Source: JAGHEK01 sp044426235
Lineage (GTDB): Bacteria > Bacillota > Clostridia > Peptostreptococcales > Peptostreptococcaceae
Direction: 5' to 3'
Assembly: GCA_044426235.1 (NCBI GenBank)
Contig: JAWXUS010000007.1
Location: 9,982-73,981 of the forward strand
DNA length: 64,000 nucleotides
Below are positions 9,815 to 18,115 of this stretch, one piece after another (position 1 is the first letter of the stretch; each line of letters starts with the position of its first letter). Made by a program: the position numbers and the translations under genes. The notes below the pieces were generated by a model, which saw only the letters and a list, made by a program, of their open reading frames with translations, made no database searches and had not been told where the DNA came from.

Positions 9815-10369
9815 TTATATATCCATAAAAATATCATCTATTGATTTATATTGTGAATTTTCTTCTAATTTAAATATATCGTTATATTTATTGGATTCAT
9901 TTAGTTTTTTATATTCATTAAATAGTTCTTTTTCTTTATTAAATTTAGCATACTCTAAATTAAGATTATATCTATCATTTTCTAATTCCATTTTTTTAGA
10001 CTCAAAATCTTTAATTAAGTTTTGTATATTTTCTTTTTCGTTATTTAATTTTATATACTCTAAATTTAAATTAATTCTACGTTTTTCAAATTCTTTAGTT
10101 TCATTATAAAATAATTCTCTTTGATATTCTAATTCTTCAAGTGCTGTACGTATTCCCGGTTCTTGTCTTATTTTATGTTCTTTTTTATTTTTCTTATTTA
10201 TTATTTTTTGCCTTATATCACAAACTTTATTTTTGATAGGAATAATAAGTTCCCAACTAAAAGATATAACATAGTAAATAGGCATAATTATAAAAGTAAT
10301 TATTATACATATAAAGCCGCTAATCAAAAATAATGAAAAAGTAAGATTTATTAAATCTGTAATATTCAT
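9815..10369 (-). CDS. Membrane-anchored coiled-coil protein of unknown function
   Basis: ATG 10369 follows AAAGGAGG. Residues ~8-45 hold two hydrophobic segments (LFLISGFICIIITFIIMPI and a second one). The rest is strongly charged and helical, with a duplicated ~35-residue stretch ('NLEYIKLNNEKE' and 'NLEYAKFNKEKE') that should form a coiled coil. It is probably an inner-membrane protein with a cytosolic helical domain. I do not recognise a family. Confidence 0.6.
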   Translation of the reverse strand: MNITDLINLTFSLFLISGFICIIITFIIMPIYYVISFSWELIIPIKNKVCDIRQKIINKKNKKEHKIRQEPGIRTALEELEYQRELFYNETKEFEKRRINLNLEYIKLNNEKENIQNLIKDFESKKMELENDRYNLNLEYAKFNKEKELFNEYKKLNESNKYNDIFKLEENSQYKSIDDIFMDI

Positions 10370-10521
10370 TACAATCCTCCTTTCTATGAAAAATTTGTAA
10401 ATTTTAACATATATATATTATCAAATATATCAATAATAATCAATTTTTTAATTTGTATATTATTAAATAAGAAATCTTTTTTGTTTTTTACATATATTAC
10501 TTATAACAAAGGGGTGATTTT

Positions 10522-11091
10522 TTGGATAAAAATATATTATTTAATAAAAATGAAATAGTTCTATCAAAAGGTAGTTTAGGTTTTAAAAAAATTCTAGATG
10601 ATTTTAAAGTTTCAAATGAAATAAATATTATCACTTATTCTCTAAAAAAAGAAGATAAATTACTTGAATATTTAAAGGAGTTAGAGGAGTATAAAACCAT
10701 AAATATTGTAAGTAATATGCCAAATATTTATGATAGTTACGATACTCAAAATGATTCAGACAAAGCAAAAGAGGTTATAGATTATTACCTAGAAATATCA
10801 AATCAATGTTATTATCTTTTCCGTTGGTATAATTTAAATGTTAATTTTTACGTTAATTTTAATAATAATTGTAAAATTGTATCAACAGAAAATATGTGTT
10901 ATATTGGGTCACAAAATTACGAAACTGTAGATGATAATAACTTTGAATGCGGTCAAATTATATATGGTAAAAAGGTTATTGAGGAAGTAAATAGTAAGTT
11001 TGTTAAAAAAATTATTAAAGATTCTAGGTTATTTGATGATTATGATTTTATACAAAAACTATATAAAAATCTTGAAAATATAAATCTTTAA
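10522..11091 (+). CDS. Small phospholipase-D-fold-like protein (degenerate)
   Basis: The start is TTG at 10522 behind a GGGGTG site. The 189-residue product has the outline of one phospholipase D superfamily half: 'EINIITYSL' strand, then 'FNNNCKIVSTENMCYIGSQNY' near residues 120-140. That segment sits where the HxK(x)4D motif and the following GS/N residues would be. The catalytic His is replaced by Asn, so it is probably not an active phosphodiesterase. Function is unknown and the family call is tentative. Confidence 0.45.
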   Translation: MDKNILFNKNEIVLSKGSLGFKKILDDFKVSNEINIITYSLKKEDKLLEYLKELEEYKTINIVSNMPNIYDSYDTQNDSDKAKEVIDYYLEISNQCYYLFRWYNLNVNFYVNFNNNCKIVSTENMCYIGSQNYETVDDNNFECGQIIYGKKVIEEVNSKFVKKIIKDSRLFDDYDFIQKLYKNLENINL

Positions 11092-11160
11092 GATACATTA
11101 AATAAAAGATTAAATGATACATTAAATGTTTTATTTAATGTATCTATATATATTGTAATT
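11091..11160. repeat. Dispersed repeat element, copy A (17-bp inverted repeat)
   Basis: AGATACATTAAATAAAA (11091-11107) is perfectly inverted at 11129-11145, around a core of the 12-bp family GATTAAAT/ACATTAAAT. About 50 bp of it, from 11109 through 'ATTGTAATT', recurs nearly unchanged at 18049-18100. Confidence 0.7.
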
Positions 11161-11179
11161 GGAATATTTTATAAACAAA

Positions 11180-11204
11180 AAAAGAACTAATTTTTAGTTC
11201 TTTT
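11180..11204. terminator. Bidirectional terminator between convergent genes
   Basis: An 11-bp stem (AAAAGAACTAA/TTAGTTCTTTT) with A-rich and T-rich flanks lies between the PLD-like gene and the convergent nan operon. Confidence 0.65.
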
Positions 11205-11222
11205 AATTTATTTGAAATCACA

Positions 11223-12082
11223 TTATTTATTTTTATTAAATGATGATATCGCGTTAGTAGTTTTTATATTAGTGCTTATTGATTCGCTATATTTATCCTT
11301 TACTACTTGTGTATATATAAGGTTCATTATAAATATTTGACCAAGTTTTAATAATATTGATCCAGTTTCAAATATTGTTTCTCTAGATATATATCCTAGA
11401 TTTATATCACTTAAATTTTTTAATGTTGAAATTTTCTCTTCTGTGATACTTATTACTTTTATGTTATTATTTTTTGTATTTTCTACGGCCTTTATTATTT
11501 TTTTAGTTTCTCCAAAATGCGAAATTGGAATTACTAAATCATCTTCATTCATGATAGATGAAATTGTTATCATTTTATGGCTATCATCTAAATTATAGCT
11601 ATTTAATCCAATTGACATAAATTTATAGTTAGAATCTTCACATACTATTGATGAATAACCTATCTCTAAAAAATATATTCTTTTTGCTTGTCCTATCAAC
11701 TTTGAACAATTATGAATATTTTCATTACTCAATATATTTACAGTATTTTTAGTATATTAATATTAGAATATAAAAGTTTTTCTGCACTATCTAGTGCGCT
11801 TTCATTATTTCTTATGTTGCTATTTATTATACTACTATGTTTATTGTTTGGACTAGCTAATACATCTTGTGCTAATTTTACTTTAAAATATTGAAAACTA
11901 TTAAAGCCTAATTTTCTAACAAATCTAGTTATTGTTGATTGACTAATCCCACTTTCAACAGACATTTCTCCAATTGATTTATAAAATATATCAATTAAAT
12001 TTTTGTTAACATAAGATGTTAATTCTTGATTTGATTTACTTAATTTGAAGTCAATATTGTATAATTTGTAAAAGATATCTAT
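11223..12082 (-). pseudogene. nanR: RpiR-family regulator of the nan operon, frameshifted
   Basis: Two ORFs together make one RpiR/MurR-type regulator. The N-terminal part (12082 to about 11738) has the HTH_6 signature 'SVESGISQSTITRFVRKLGF'. The C-terminal part (from about 11732) is the SIS sugar-phosphate-binding domain ('AKRIYFLEIGYSS', 'VISITEEK'). One base is missing in an A run near 11735; adding it joins 'NINILKN' to 'TVNILSNENI'. The expected start 12 bases after nanK is ATA (12082-12080), not ATG, although an AAGG site precedes it and the protein reads like a normal RpiR N-terminus from there. RpiR-type NanRs usually repress nan genes and respond to ManNAc-6-P. If truly broken, the operon may be constitutive; a sequencing error is the alternative. 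Confidence 0.8.
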
Positions 12083-12093
12083 TACAACGCCTT

Positions 12094-12987
12094 CTAATTC
12101 TTATTTTTTTGTAAGAAATTATATAATGATCCAACCATACCGGCATTATTTTTTAATTTAGCAAATTCTATTTTAGTGTTTTTATAAGTATCATTTATAA
12201 ATATTTCATCTAAAACTTTTTCTAATTTAGGTCTAAAAAAATGTTCTTGGGACATAATACCACCCCCAATAATTATTTTTTCGGGATTAAACATATAACA
12301 TATATTACTAATACCAATACCTAAGGTATTAATCATATTATCAATTTCTTCTATACAAATTAGATCATTATTTTTTATCATATCAAATATAATTTTACCA
12401 TTTAAAGAACTTGGATCTATATTTTTTCTAGAAGAAATTTTTTTTATTAATGCAGTAGTTGATGCTACATCTTGAAAATAATCATTATTTATGTTCATAT
12501 ATCCAATCTCGCCCGCACTACCATTAAATCCTCGTATTACTTGATCTTTAATCATAAATGCTCCACCAATTCCAGTTCCAATAGTTAGGCAAAATGAAGA
12601 ATATGAATTTTTATTAGATCCAAGCCAATACTCTCCAAGGGCGGCACAATTAACATCATTTTCAACTTCACATTTTATTTTAAAATATCTATCTATTTCT
12701 TTTTTTAATTTCATTCCAGTATAGTTTGGTATTAATTTATCTAGTGCAAATATTATTTCACCATTTATATCGTCAACTATTCCAGCCGTTGATATGCAAA
12801 TTCCTTCTATTTTATTATTTTTTGTATATGAACTTATTATAATTTTTATTTTATCTAAAATTCCCTCTCCACCATCTACCAATGCATTAGTTTCAACATT
12901 TGAAGTATTTATTATATTTCCCATTTCATCTAAAAGACCATATTTTATAGAAGTTCCACCAATATCAATACAAACAAATTTTTTCAT
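12094..12987 (-). CDS. nanK: N-acetylmannosamine kinase (ROK family)
   Basis: The 297-residue ROK kinase starts with the phosphate-binding motif 'CIDIGGTSIKYGLLD' (residues 5-20). It also has 'ENDVNCAALGE' around 115-125 and 'TIGTGIGGAFM' around 137. The zinc-binding Cys-rich ROK motif (GHxxxxxxGxxCxCGxxGCxE) is absent; the sequence there reads 'GSAGEIGYMNINNDYF', as in some Firmicute kinases. In the nan operon it phosphorylates ManNAc to ManNAc-6-P, feeding NanE. It lies between nanQ and the regulator. A different ROK sugar kinase cannot be excluded, but context strongly favours ManNAc. Confidence 0.85.
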   Translation of the reverse strand: MKKFVCIDIGGTSIKYGLLDEMGNIINTSNVETNALVDGGEGILDKIKIIISSYTKNNKIEGICISTAGIVDDINGEIIFALDKLIPNYTGMKLKKEIDRYFKIKCEVENDVNCAALGEYWLGSNKNSYSSFCLTIGTGIGGAFMIKDQVIRGFNGSAGEIGYMNINNDYFQDVASTTALIKKISSRKNIDPSSLNGKIIFDMIKNNDLICIEEIDNMINTLGIGISNICYMFNPEKIIIGGGIMSQEHFFRPKLEKVLDEIFINDTYKNTKIEFAKLKNNAGMVGSLYNFLQKNKN

Positions 12988-13005
12988 TTTAGTCTCCTAT
13001 ATTAA

Positions 13006-13032
13006 TTTAGGAGATAAAATTTATCTCCTAAA
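13006..13032. other. Hairpin between nanQ and nanK
   Basis: A perfect 13-bp inverted repeat (TTTAGGAGATAAA, one-base centre, TTTATCTCCTAAA) lies in the 53-bp gap upstream of nanK. There is no T run, so it is more likely an mRNA stability or attenuation element than a terminator. Confidence 0.6.
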
Positions 13033-13040
13033 TATTTTAT

Positions 13041-13490
13041 CTATATAATTATTTTGAATATAGCTTTTTTAATCTTTGATTTTTCTTTAACATTAATTCC
13101 AGTCATATGAACATCTTCTGGAAAGCATATTAAAAATTCACCATTATTTAAGACTATATCGCAATTACTTTCACCTTCATAAGATAAAAAATCACTTTCT
13201 TCAACATAATCTTTATAAACTAAATTATTAATAGAATTCAATTTTATACATTTACTTCCAAGTAATATTAAATGAAGATCTATATATTTTTTGTGAGATT
13301 CCCAAAATCTATTTTCTACATCAGAAGTTTCATATTCAACAATATTTACAAATATATCTTCTTTATCAATTTCATATTTTCCACACTCAAACTTTTTTAA
13401 ATTGTTATAATTTGCAAATTCTATACATCTAAGAATTTTTTCATCAATATTTGAGTAAGCATCAAAATTATTTAGACTACTAAAAATCAT
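13041..13490 (-). CDS. nanQ: YhcH/NanQ-family sialic acid anomerase
   Basis: The 149-residue protein matches the YhcH/YjgK/YiaL (DUF386) cupin family in length and motifs: 'RFWESHKKYIDLHLILLG' near residues 83-100 and 'CFPEDVHMTGI' near 125-135, whose Glu/His residues bind metal. NanQ-type proteins speed up the anomer change of N-acetylneuraminate after transport. The gene lies 17 bp after the transporter gene in the nan operon. Confidence 0.85.
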   Translation of the reverse strand: MIFSSLNNFDAYSNIDEKILRCIEFANYNNLKKFECGKYEIDKEDIFVNIVEYETSDVENRFWESHKKYIDLHLILLGSKCIKLNSINNLVYKDYVEESDFLSYEGESNCDIVLNNGEFLICFPEDVHMTGINVKEKSKIKKAIFKIII

Positions 13491-13507
13491 TTTTATATCT
13501 CCTTAAA

Positions 13508-15019
13508 TTAGATATTTTTATTTTTTTCTTTGTAGTAAATAGTAACATTACTAGTATCTTTGTAAATGTTATTCATTTTTATATCAATTAAACTAACTAT
13601 TTGACCAACAATAACTGAAGTCGTAATACTTATTAAAGAGTAAGACCAAGAAGTAACATCTGGTACGTTGTATTTTAAAAGTACAACTGCTACTGCAGAA
13701 ACAAAAAATCCAGAGTATGCACCTAATTTAGTCGCATTTTTACTAAATGCTCCAAGAACAAATATCCCAGCTAATACTCCAAGTACAAGTCCCATAAAAC
13801 TATTAAACCATTCATATGCTGATTTTATTTCTCCATTTGCAAGAATTATTGATATTAAAATTGATGCAATACCAACACCGAGTGAAATATATTGCGCTAT
13901 TTTCGTTTGAGTTTTAAAGTCTAGATCTTTTGAAAATATAGTTTGAATATCTAATGTCCAACTAGTGGCTACTGAATTTAGTCCAGTTGATAGAGTTGAT
14001 TGACTAGCCGCATAAATTGCTGCAAGTAGTATACCAGTTACACCTGCTGGAAGTTGATATGCAATATATGATGCAAAAATTTGATCTTGTTTTACTGTTT
14101 GAATTAAATCAGGGTTTTGAGAATAGAAAACATATAATCCAGTTCCAATTAAATAAAATATTGTTGCAAGTCCTATTGATAATAAACCATTACCATAAGT
14201 CATCTTCTTTAATTCAGAAATATCTGTAGTAGTTGTAAATCTTTGAACTATATCTTGACTTGATACGTAAGACGAGAATGTATTAAGCCCTGCGCCAACA
14301 ACAATTATAAATACACTAGATTTTAAAATGTTTGAATCAAATAAAACTTCGTTATTTGATAAGAATTTTTCTTGAGTTGAAAAACTAGAAAATATTGATT
14401 GAAACCCTCCATCAATATTTGAAATTAAATAAAATAAAGTACAAGTAACACCAACTATTAAAACCATACCTTGTATGAAATCTGTCCAAAGAACTGATTT
14501 TATACCTCCAGTATAAGAATATATAATAGCTATTATACCCATTACAATTATTAATATATTAACAGATATTCCTGTTAAATTTGCTAAAACTATTGAAGGT
14601 AGATACATTATAATAGACATTCTTCCTATTTGATAAACTATAAACATTAAAGCTCCAATTACTCTAAGACCTTTACTTTCATATCTTTTTTCCAAATATT
14701 CATAAGCTGTATCTATTTGAAGTCTTGAATATAAAGGTAGGAAATATCTAATTGTAAGTGGTATTGCAATAAATATTCCAAGTTGTGCAAACCATAAAAT
14801 CCAAGTTCCACCATATGAATTTCCAGCCAAAGATAAAAATGAAATTGGACTTAATAAAGTGGCAAAAATTGAAACAGAAGTAACCCACCAAGGTATAGTT
14901 CCATCGCCTTTAAAAAACTCTTTTCCTTGCATATCTTTTTTTGAAAATTTAAGACCTGCAAAAAGAACCATTAATAAATATACAACTAATACTAAGAAAT
15001 CAATATTTGTGAATCCCAT
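13508..15019 (-). CDS. Sodium:solute symporter for sialic acid
   Basis: This 503-residue protein has about 13 hydrophobic segments and the SSS family core motifs (e.g. 'SIFATLLSPISFLSLAGNSY' near residues 50-70 and 'GGIKSVLWTDFIQ' near 170). It is of usual length for sodium solute symporters of the NanT/SiaT type, which use a sodium gradient to import Neu5Ac. Substrate is inferred from its place between nanA and nanQ. The start follows a GGGGGATA site. No sialidase gene is seen in the window, so the cell probably uses free sialic acid, or the sialidase lies elsewhere. Confidence 0.85.
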   Translation of the reverse strand: MGFTNIDFLVLVVYLLMVLFAGLKFSKKDMQGKEFFKGDGTIPWWVTSVSIFATLLSPISFLSLAGNSYGGTWILWFAQLGIFIAIPLTIRYFLPLYSRLQIDTAYEYLEKRYESKGLRVIGALMFIVYQIGRMSIIMYLPSIVLANLTGISVNILIIVMGIIAIIYSYTGGIKSVLWTDFIQGMVLIVGVTCTLFYLISNIDGGFQSIFSSFSTQEKFLSNNEVLFDSNILKSSVFIIVVGAGLNTFSSYVSSQDIVQRFTTTTDISELKKMTYGNGLLSIGLATIFYLIGTGLYVFYSQNPDLIQTVKQDQIFASYIAYQLPAGVTGILLAAIYAASQSTLSTGLNSVATSWTLDIQTIFSKDLDFKTQTKIAQYISLGVGIASILISIILANGEIKSAYEWFNSFMGLVLGVLAGIFVLGAFSKNATKLGAYSGFFVSAVAVVLLKYNVPDVTSWSYSLISITTSVIVGQIVSLIDIKMNNIYKDTSNVTIYYKEKNKNI

Positions 15020-15037
15020 AAGTATCCCCCTTATTTA

Positions 15038-15072
15038 AAGGATAATATATAAAAATTTTATATATTATCCTT
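15038..15072. other. Hairpin between nanA and the sialic acid transporter
   Basis: A perfect 17-bp inverted repeat (arms 15038-15054 and 15056-15072, AAGGATAATATATAAAA type) fills most of the gap between nanA and the symporter. It has no T run and may set relative mRNA levels inside the operon. Confidence 0.6.
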
Positions 15073-15079
15073 CTTTATA

Positions 15080-15949
15080 TTAATGTAAATATTTTAGGTA
15101 TATTTCTTTCGCTCTAGATTTCATTTCTTCAGTTGATTTTTTCATAGGCTCTTTACAATATCCTGCATCAACACCTTGTTCTTCAAGTAATAATTTTAAT
15201 GTTTGATAAAGCCCATTATCTAAAATATCAGTTATTAAATCATTAGTTTTATGCTGTAATTCTAGTGCCTCTTGGATTTTATTTTCTTTAGCTAATGTAA
15301 ATATTTTTTTAGCATTCAATCCATTAACATTAAATGTAGATCCAATAGCACCATCAATTCCAAGTGACGTTGCAGGTAACATCATTTCGTCAAATCCTGC
15401 AAATATTAATTTATCTTTAAATTTATTTCTTATTCTTTCTAGTAAGTAAAAATCTGCTGCTGTAAATTTAACCCCTATTATCTTTTCATTTAAAAACAAC
15501 TCTTCAAATTGATTAAGACTCATATTAACACCAGTTAAAAATGGTATTGAGTATATAATCATATCATTATTAGTTTCATTTATTATAGTTTCGTAGTAAT
15601 TTTTTATTTCGCTAAAATCAAATTTATAGTAAAAAGGAGTTACAGCACTTAATGCATTATATCCTAAATCAGTTGTAAACTTTGCAAGTTCAACTGCCTC
15701 AGTTAAATTTATTGAACCTACTTGTGCTATTAATTTAACTTCATCTTTAACTTCATCTTTTGCTACTTCAAAAATAATTTTTTTCTCATCAATTGATAGC
15801 ATAAAGTTTTCACCAGTAGAACCGCCAACATAAAGACCATCAACCTTACAAACATCTATATTATGTCTTATAATTTGTCTTAGTCCTTTTTCATTGATAT
15901 TTCCTTTATCATCAAATGAAACTAATAAAGCAGAATAAATACCTTTCAT
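15080..15949 (-). CDS. nanA: N-acetylneuraminate lyase
   Basis: The 289-residue protein is a DapA/NanA-superfamily TIM-barrel aldolase that splits Neu5Ac into ManNAc and pyruvate. 'GGSTGENFMLS' (residues ~42-52) is the carboxylate-binding GxTGE motif, Tyr in 'TPFYYKF' (~110) and Lys in 'IIGVKFTAADF' (~160) are the catalytic Tyr and Schiff-base Lys. 'GFDEM' and 'GIDGAIGSTFNVN' match the lyase branch rather than dihydrodipicolinate synthase. It follows nanE by 31 bp. Confidence 0.92.
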   Translation of the reverse strand: MKGIYSALLVSFDDKGNINEKGLRQIIRHNIDVCKVDGLYVGGSTGENFMLSIDEKKIIFEVAKDEVKDEVKLIAQVGSINLTEAVELAKFTTDLGYNALSAVTPFYYKFDFSEIKNYYETIINETNNDMIIYSIPFLTGVNMSLNQFEELFLNEKIIGVKFTAADFYLLERIRNKFKDKLIFAGFDEMMLPATSLGIDGAIGSTFNVNGLNAKKIFTLAKENKIQEALELQHKTNDLITDILDNGLYQTLKLLLEEQGVDAGYCKEPMKKSTEEMKSRAKEIYLKYLH

Positions 15950-15979
15950 ACAAAATCCTCCTAATATTTTAAAATAATT

Positions 15980-16648
15980 TTATTTTGGTAGTTTGTCTAT
16001 AAATTTTTTTGTAATAACTTGAGGTCTAGTTATTGAGGATCCAACAACAACAGAATAAGCTCCTTTTTCAAAAGCAATTTTTAAATCATTTGGTGTGTTG
16101 ATCCTTCCTTCAGCGATTATTGGTATGTCAATTGTAGTACAAAGTTTTTCTAATAAATCAAAATCTGGGCAATCAGAAAATTTAGTATATGAAGTGTATC
16201 CTGAAAGAGTTGTTGAAATGCAATCAACATTATACTTACTAATAAGTAAAGCCTCTTCATAATTTGATATATCTGCCATGACGAGTACATTTTTTGATTT
16301 AATATAATCTATTAAATCTTTCAAATTCTCATTATTTGGTCTAACTCTACTAGTTGCATCTATTGCAATCATTTCACAATTTGTAGTTAAAAGCTCATCA
16401 ATCTCTTTTTTTGTTGGGGTTATATATACTTCAGAATCAGGATATTGCCTTTTTATTATCCCTATAATAGGTAAATTAGTAACTTTTTTTATCTCAATAA
16501 TATCATCAACACCTTGAGATCTTATTGCAATAGCTCCACCTTCTTTTGATGCAAGTGCCATTTTTCCCATTACAAAAGAACTGTGAAGTGGCTCATCACT
16601 TAAAGCCTGACAAGATACAATTAAATTATTTTTTATAATTTCTATCAT
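15980..16648 (-). CDS. nanE: N-acetylmannosamine-6-phosphate 2-epimerase
   Basis: This 222-residue TIM-barrel protein converts ManNAc-6-P to GlcNAc-6-P. It has the family motifs 'LIVSCQALSDEPLHS' near the N-terminus, 'GIIKRQYPDSEVYITPT' around 63-80, 'DATSRVRP', and 'IIAEGRINTP' around 180. Length is normal. It is the first gene of the nan operon, behind a GGGGGTG ribosome site and a clear promoter. Confidence 0.93.
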   Translation of the reverse strand: MIEIIKNNLIVSCQALSDEPLHSSFVMGKMALASKEGGAIAIRSQGVDDIIEIKKVTNLPIIGIIKRQYPDSEVYITPTKKEIDELLTTNCEMIAIDATSRVRPNNENLKDLIDYIKSKNVLVMADISNYEEALLISKYNVDCISTTLSGYTSYTKFSDCPDFDLLEKLCTTIDIPIIAEGRINTPNDLKIAFEKGAYSVVVGSSITRPQVITKKFIDKLPK

Positions 16649-16700
16649 AAAATTTTCACCCCCATTTTACATTTTGAAATTTAATTTCTTATATATATGA

Positions 16701-16729
16701 ATAATATAACAGTAAAAATACACTTACAA
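16701..16729 (-). promoter_or_regulatory. Promoter of the nan operon
   Basis: On the minus strand TTGTAA (16729-16724), a 17-bp spacer and TATTAT (16706-16701) lie about 50 bp upstream of nanE. Confidence 0.65.
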
Positions 16730-16737
16730 TCGTTTTA

Positions 16738-16752
16738 TTGAAATTTCTTCAA
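16738..16752. promoter_or_regulatory. Candidate NanR operator
   Basis: TTGAAATTTCTTCAA is a TTGAA-N5-TTCAA inverted repeat containing the 8-bp palindrome GAAATTTC. It sits 8 bp upstream of the -35 box. RpiR-family repressors often bind such A/T-rich dyads, but the assignment is inferred. Confidence 0.4.
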
Positions 16753-16879
16753 ATATATATATTTCTATAAATTTTTACTAAATAACAAAAATTCTAATAT
16801 AGATTTAAATTATATATTCAGTATATTTAAAACTTTAAAAATTGTTAAAAATTATTTATAAAAATTTATTTAATAAACA

Positions 16880-16950
16880 ACATTAAATAAAAGATTAAAT
16901 CTAACATTTAATAAATTATTTAATAAAAGATTTAATCTATCTTAATCTTT
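16880..16950. repeat. 12-bp-family repeats between nan operon and SLH gene
   Basis: Inverted and direct copies of the ATTAAAT(C/G)-type 12-mer (ACATTAAATAAA, GATTAAATCTAA, ATTTAATAAA) fill this stretch of the 485-bp gap. The rest of the gap holds the nan promoter and A/T-rich DNA with no gene. Confidence 0.6.
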
Positions 16951-17133
16951 TATAATAACTTATTTTAAATATTTTAACATTTTAATTTTATAGGTTTTTA
17001 AAAAGATTATTTTTTCCAAAAAATTATTAGAAACTTGTAGCTTAAAATTTTTTGTGATAGAATAACTTAAATTCAATTAGAATAGACAATCATATTTTAA
17101 CACCTTGAATAATTTAACAATGGGGAGAGAAAG

Positions 17134-17988
17134 ATGTTAAAAAAAATTAAAATTATATCATTAGCATTAATTGGTTTAAGCACTACAAATATAAATGCAA
17201 TAAATTTTTCTGATATAAATAATCACTGAGCAAAAAATACAATAGAAGAAATGGTTAATATGGGGGTTGTTAGTGGTTATGAAGATAACACATTTAGACC
17301 AAATAACGGAGTAACTAGAGCAGAATTTGTAAAACTTATAAATCATTACCTAGATCTTGATAGAGTAATTGAAAATAATAATTTTATTGATGTTTCTAAA
17401 GGTTCTTGGTATTTTGAGGAAGTGGCAATTGCCGTTTATAATGGATATATAAATGGATATGAAGACAATACATTCAGACCAAACGAAAATATTACAAGAG
17501 AAGAGGCTTGTAAAGTTTTAGCAACAATTCTTGATTTTGAAAGTGATCACATAAATGATATTTTCAAATTTAATGATTATGAAGATATTTCTACTTGGGC
17601 ACTTAAATATGTTGAAGGTATAATTGATGAAGGTTTAATGAAAGGTAATGATCAAAATAAATTAAACCCTAAAAGTTCATTATCAAGAGCCGAGGCGATA
17701 ACTCTTTTATCAAGAATTGAAAATAGAATAAATTCAATTCCAACAATAACTATGCAAAGTATGTATATTGAACTTGAAAGTAATTTTGATTACAGCATGT
17801 TAAATGCTACTGCATATGATAAAGAAGATGGAGATTTAACTTCTAAAATAGAATTTAGCGGATATGTGAATACTTCTATTTCTGGTTCTTATAAAGTTAC
17901 TGCAAAAATTACTGATAATAATGGGGCTTGGGCAACAAGAACGGTTACAGTAATAGTTAGAAATAGTTTAGTAAATGAAGAAAACTAA
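17134..17988 (+). pseudogene. SLH-domain surface protein with one in-frame TGA
   Basis: ATG 17134 (GGGGAGAG site) starts a signal peptide. At codon 32 a TGA (17227-17229) replaces the Trp of the conserved SLH 'DI..HWA' motif, so a single TGG-to-TGA change breaks an otherwise open frame to 17988. The remainder has three SLH motifs (two with 'GYEDNTFRPN') and a C-terminal Ig-like domain of the DUF5011 type ('DKEDGDLTSKI', then 'GSYKVTAKITDNNG'). Without the lesion it would be a 284-residue exported, wall-anchored protein. Downstream restarts lack a signal peptide. TGA works as a stop elsewhere in the window, so recoding is unlikely. Confidence 0.8.
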
Positions 17989-18036
17989 AAAATAGGTGAA
18001 TGAGTTTATTTCCTCATTTTCATTATATTTTTAACT

Positions 18037-18100
18037 ATTTAATAATAGATTAAATGATACATTAAATGTTATATTTAATGTATCTGCAAGCATTGTAATT
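18037..18100. repeat. Dispersed repeat element, copy B
   Basis: From 18049 to 18100 this matches 11109-11160 nearly base for base, including GATTAAATGATACATTAAAT, an inverted ATTTAATGTATC arm and the trailing ATTGTAATT. It lies between convergent genes, after the weak hairpin AATGAG/CTCATT that may end the SLH gene. Confidence 0.7.
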
Positions 18101-18115
18101 TAAACCTTTGTATAA

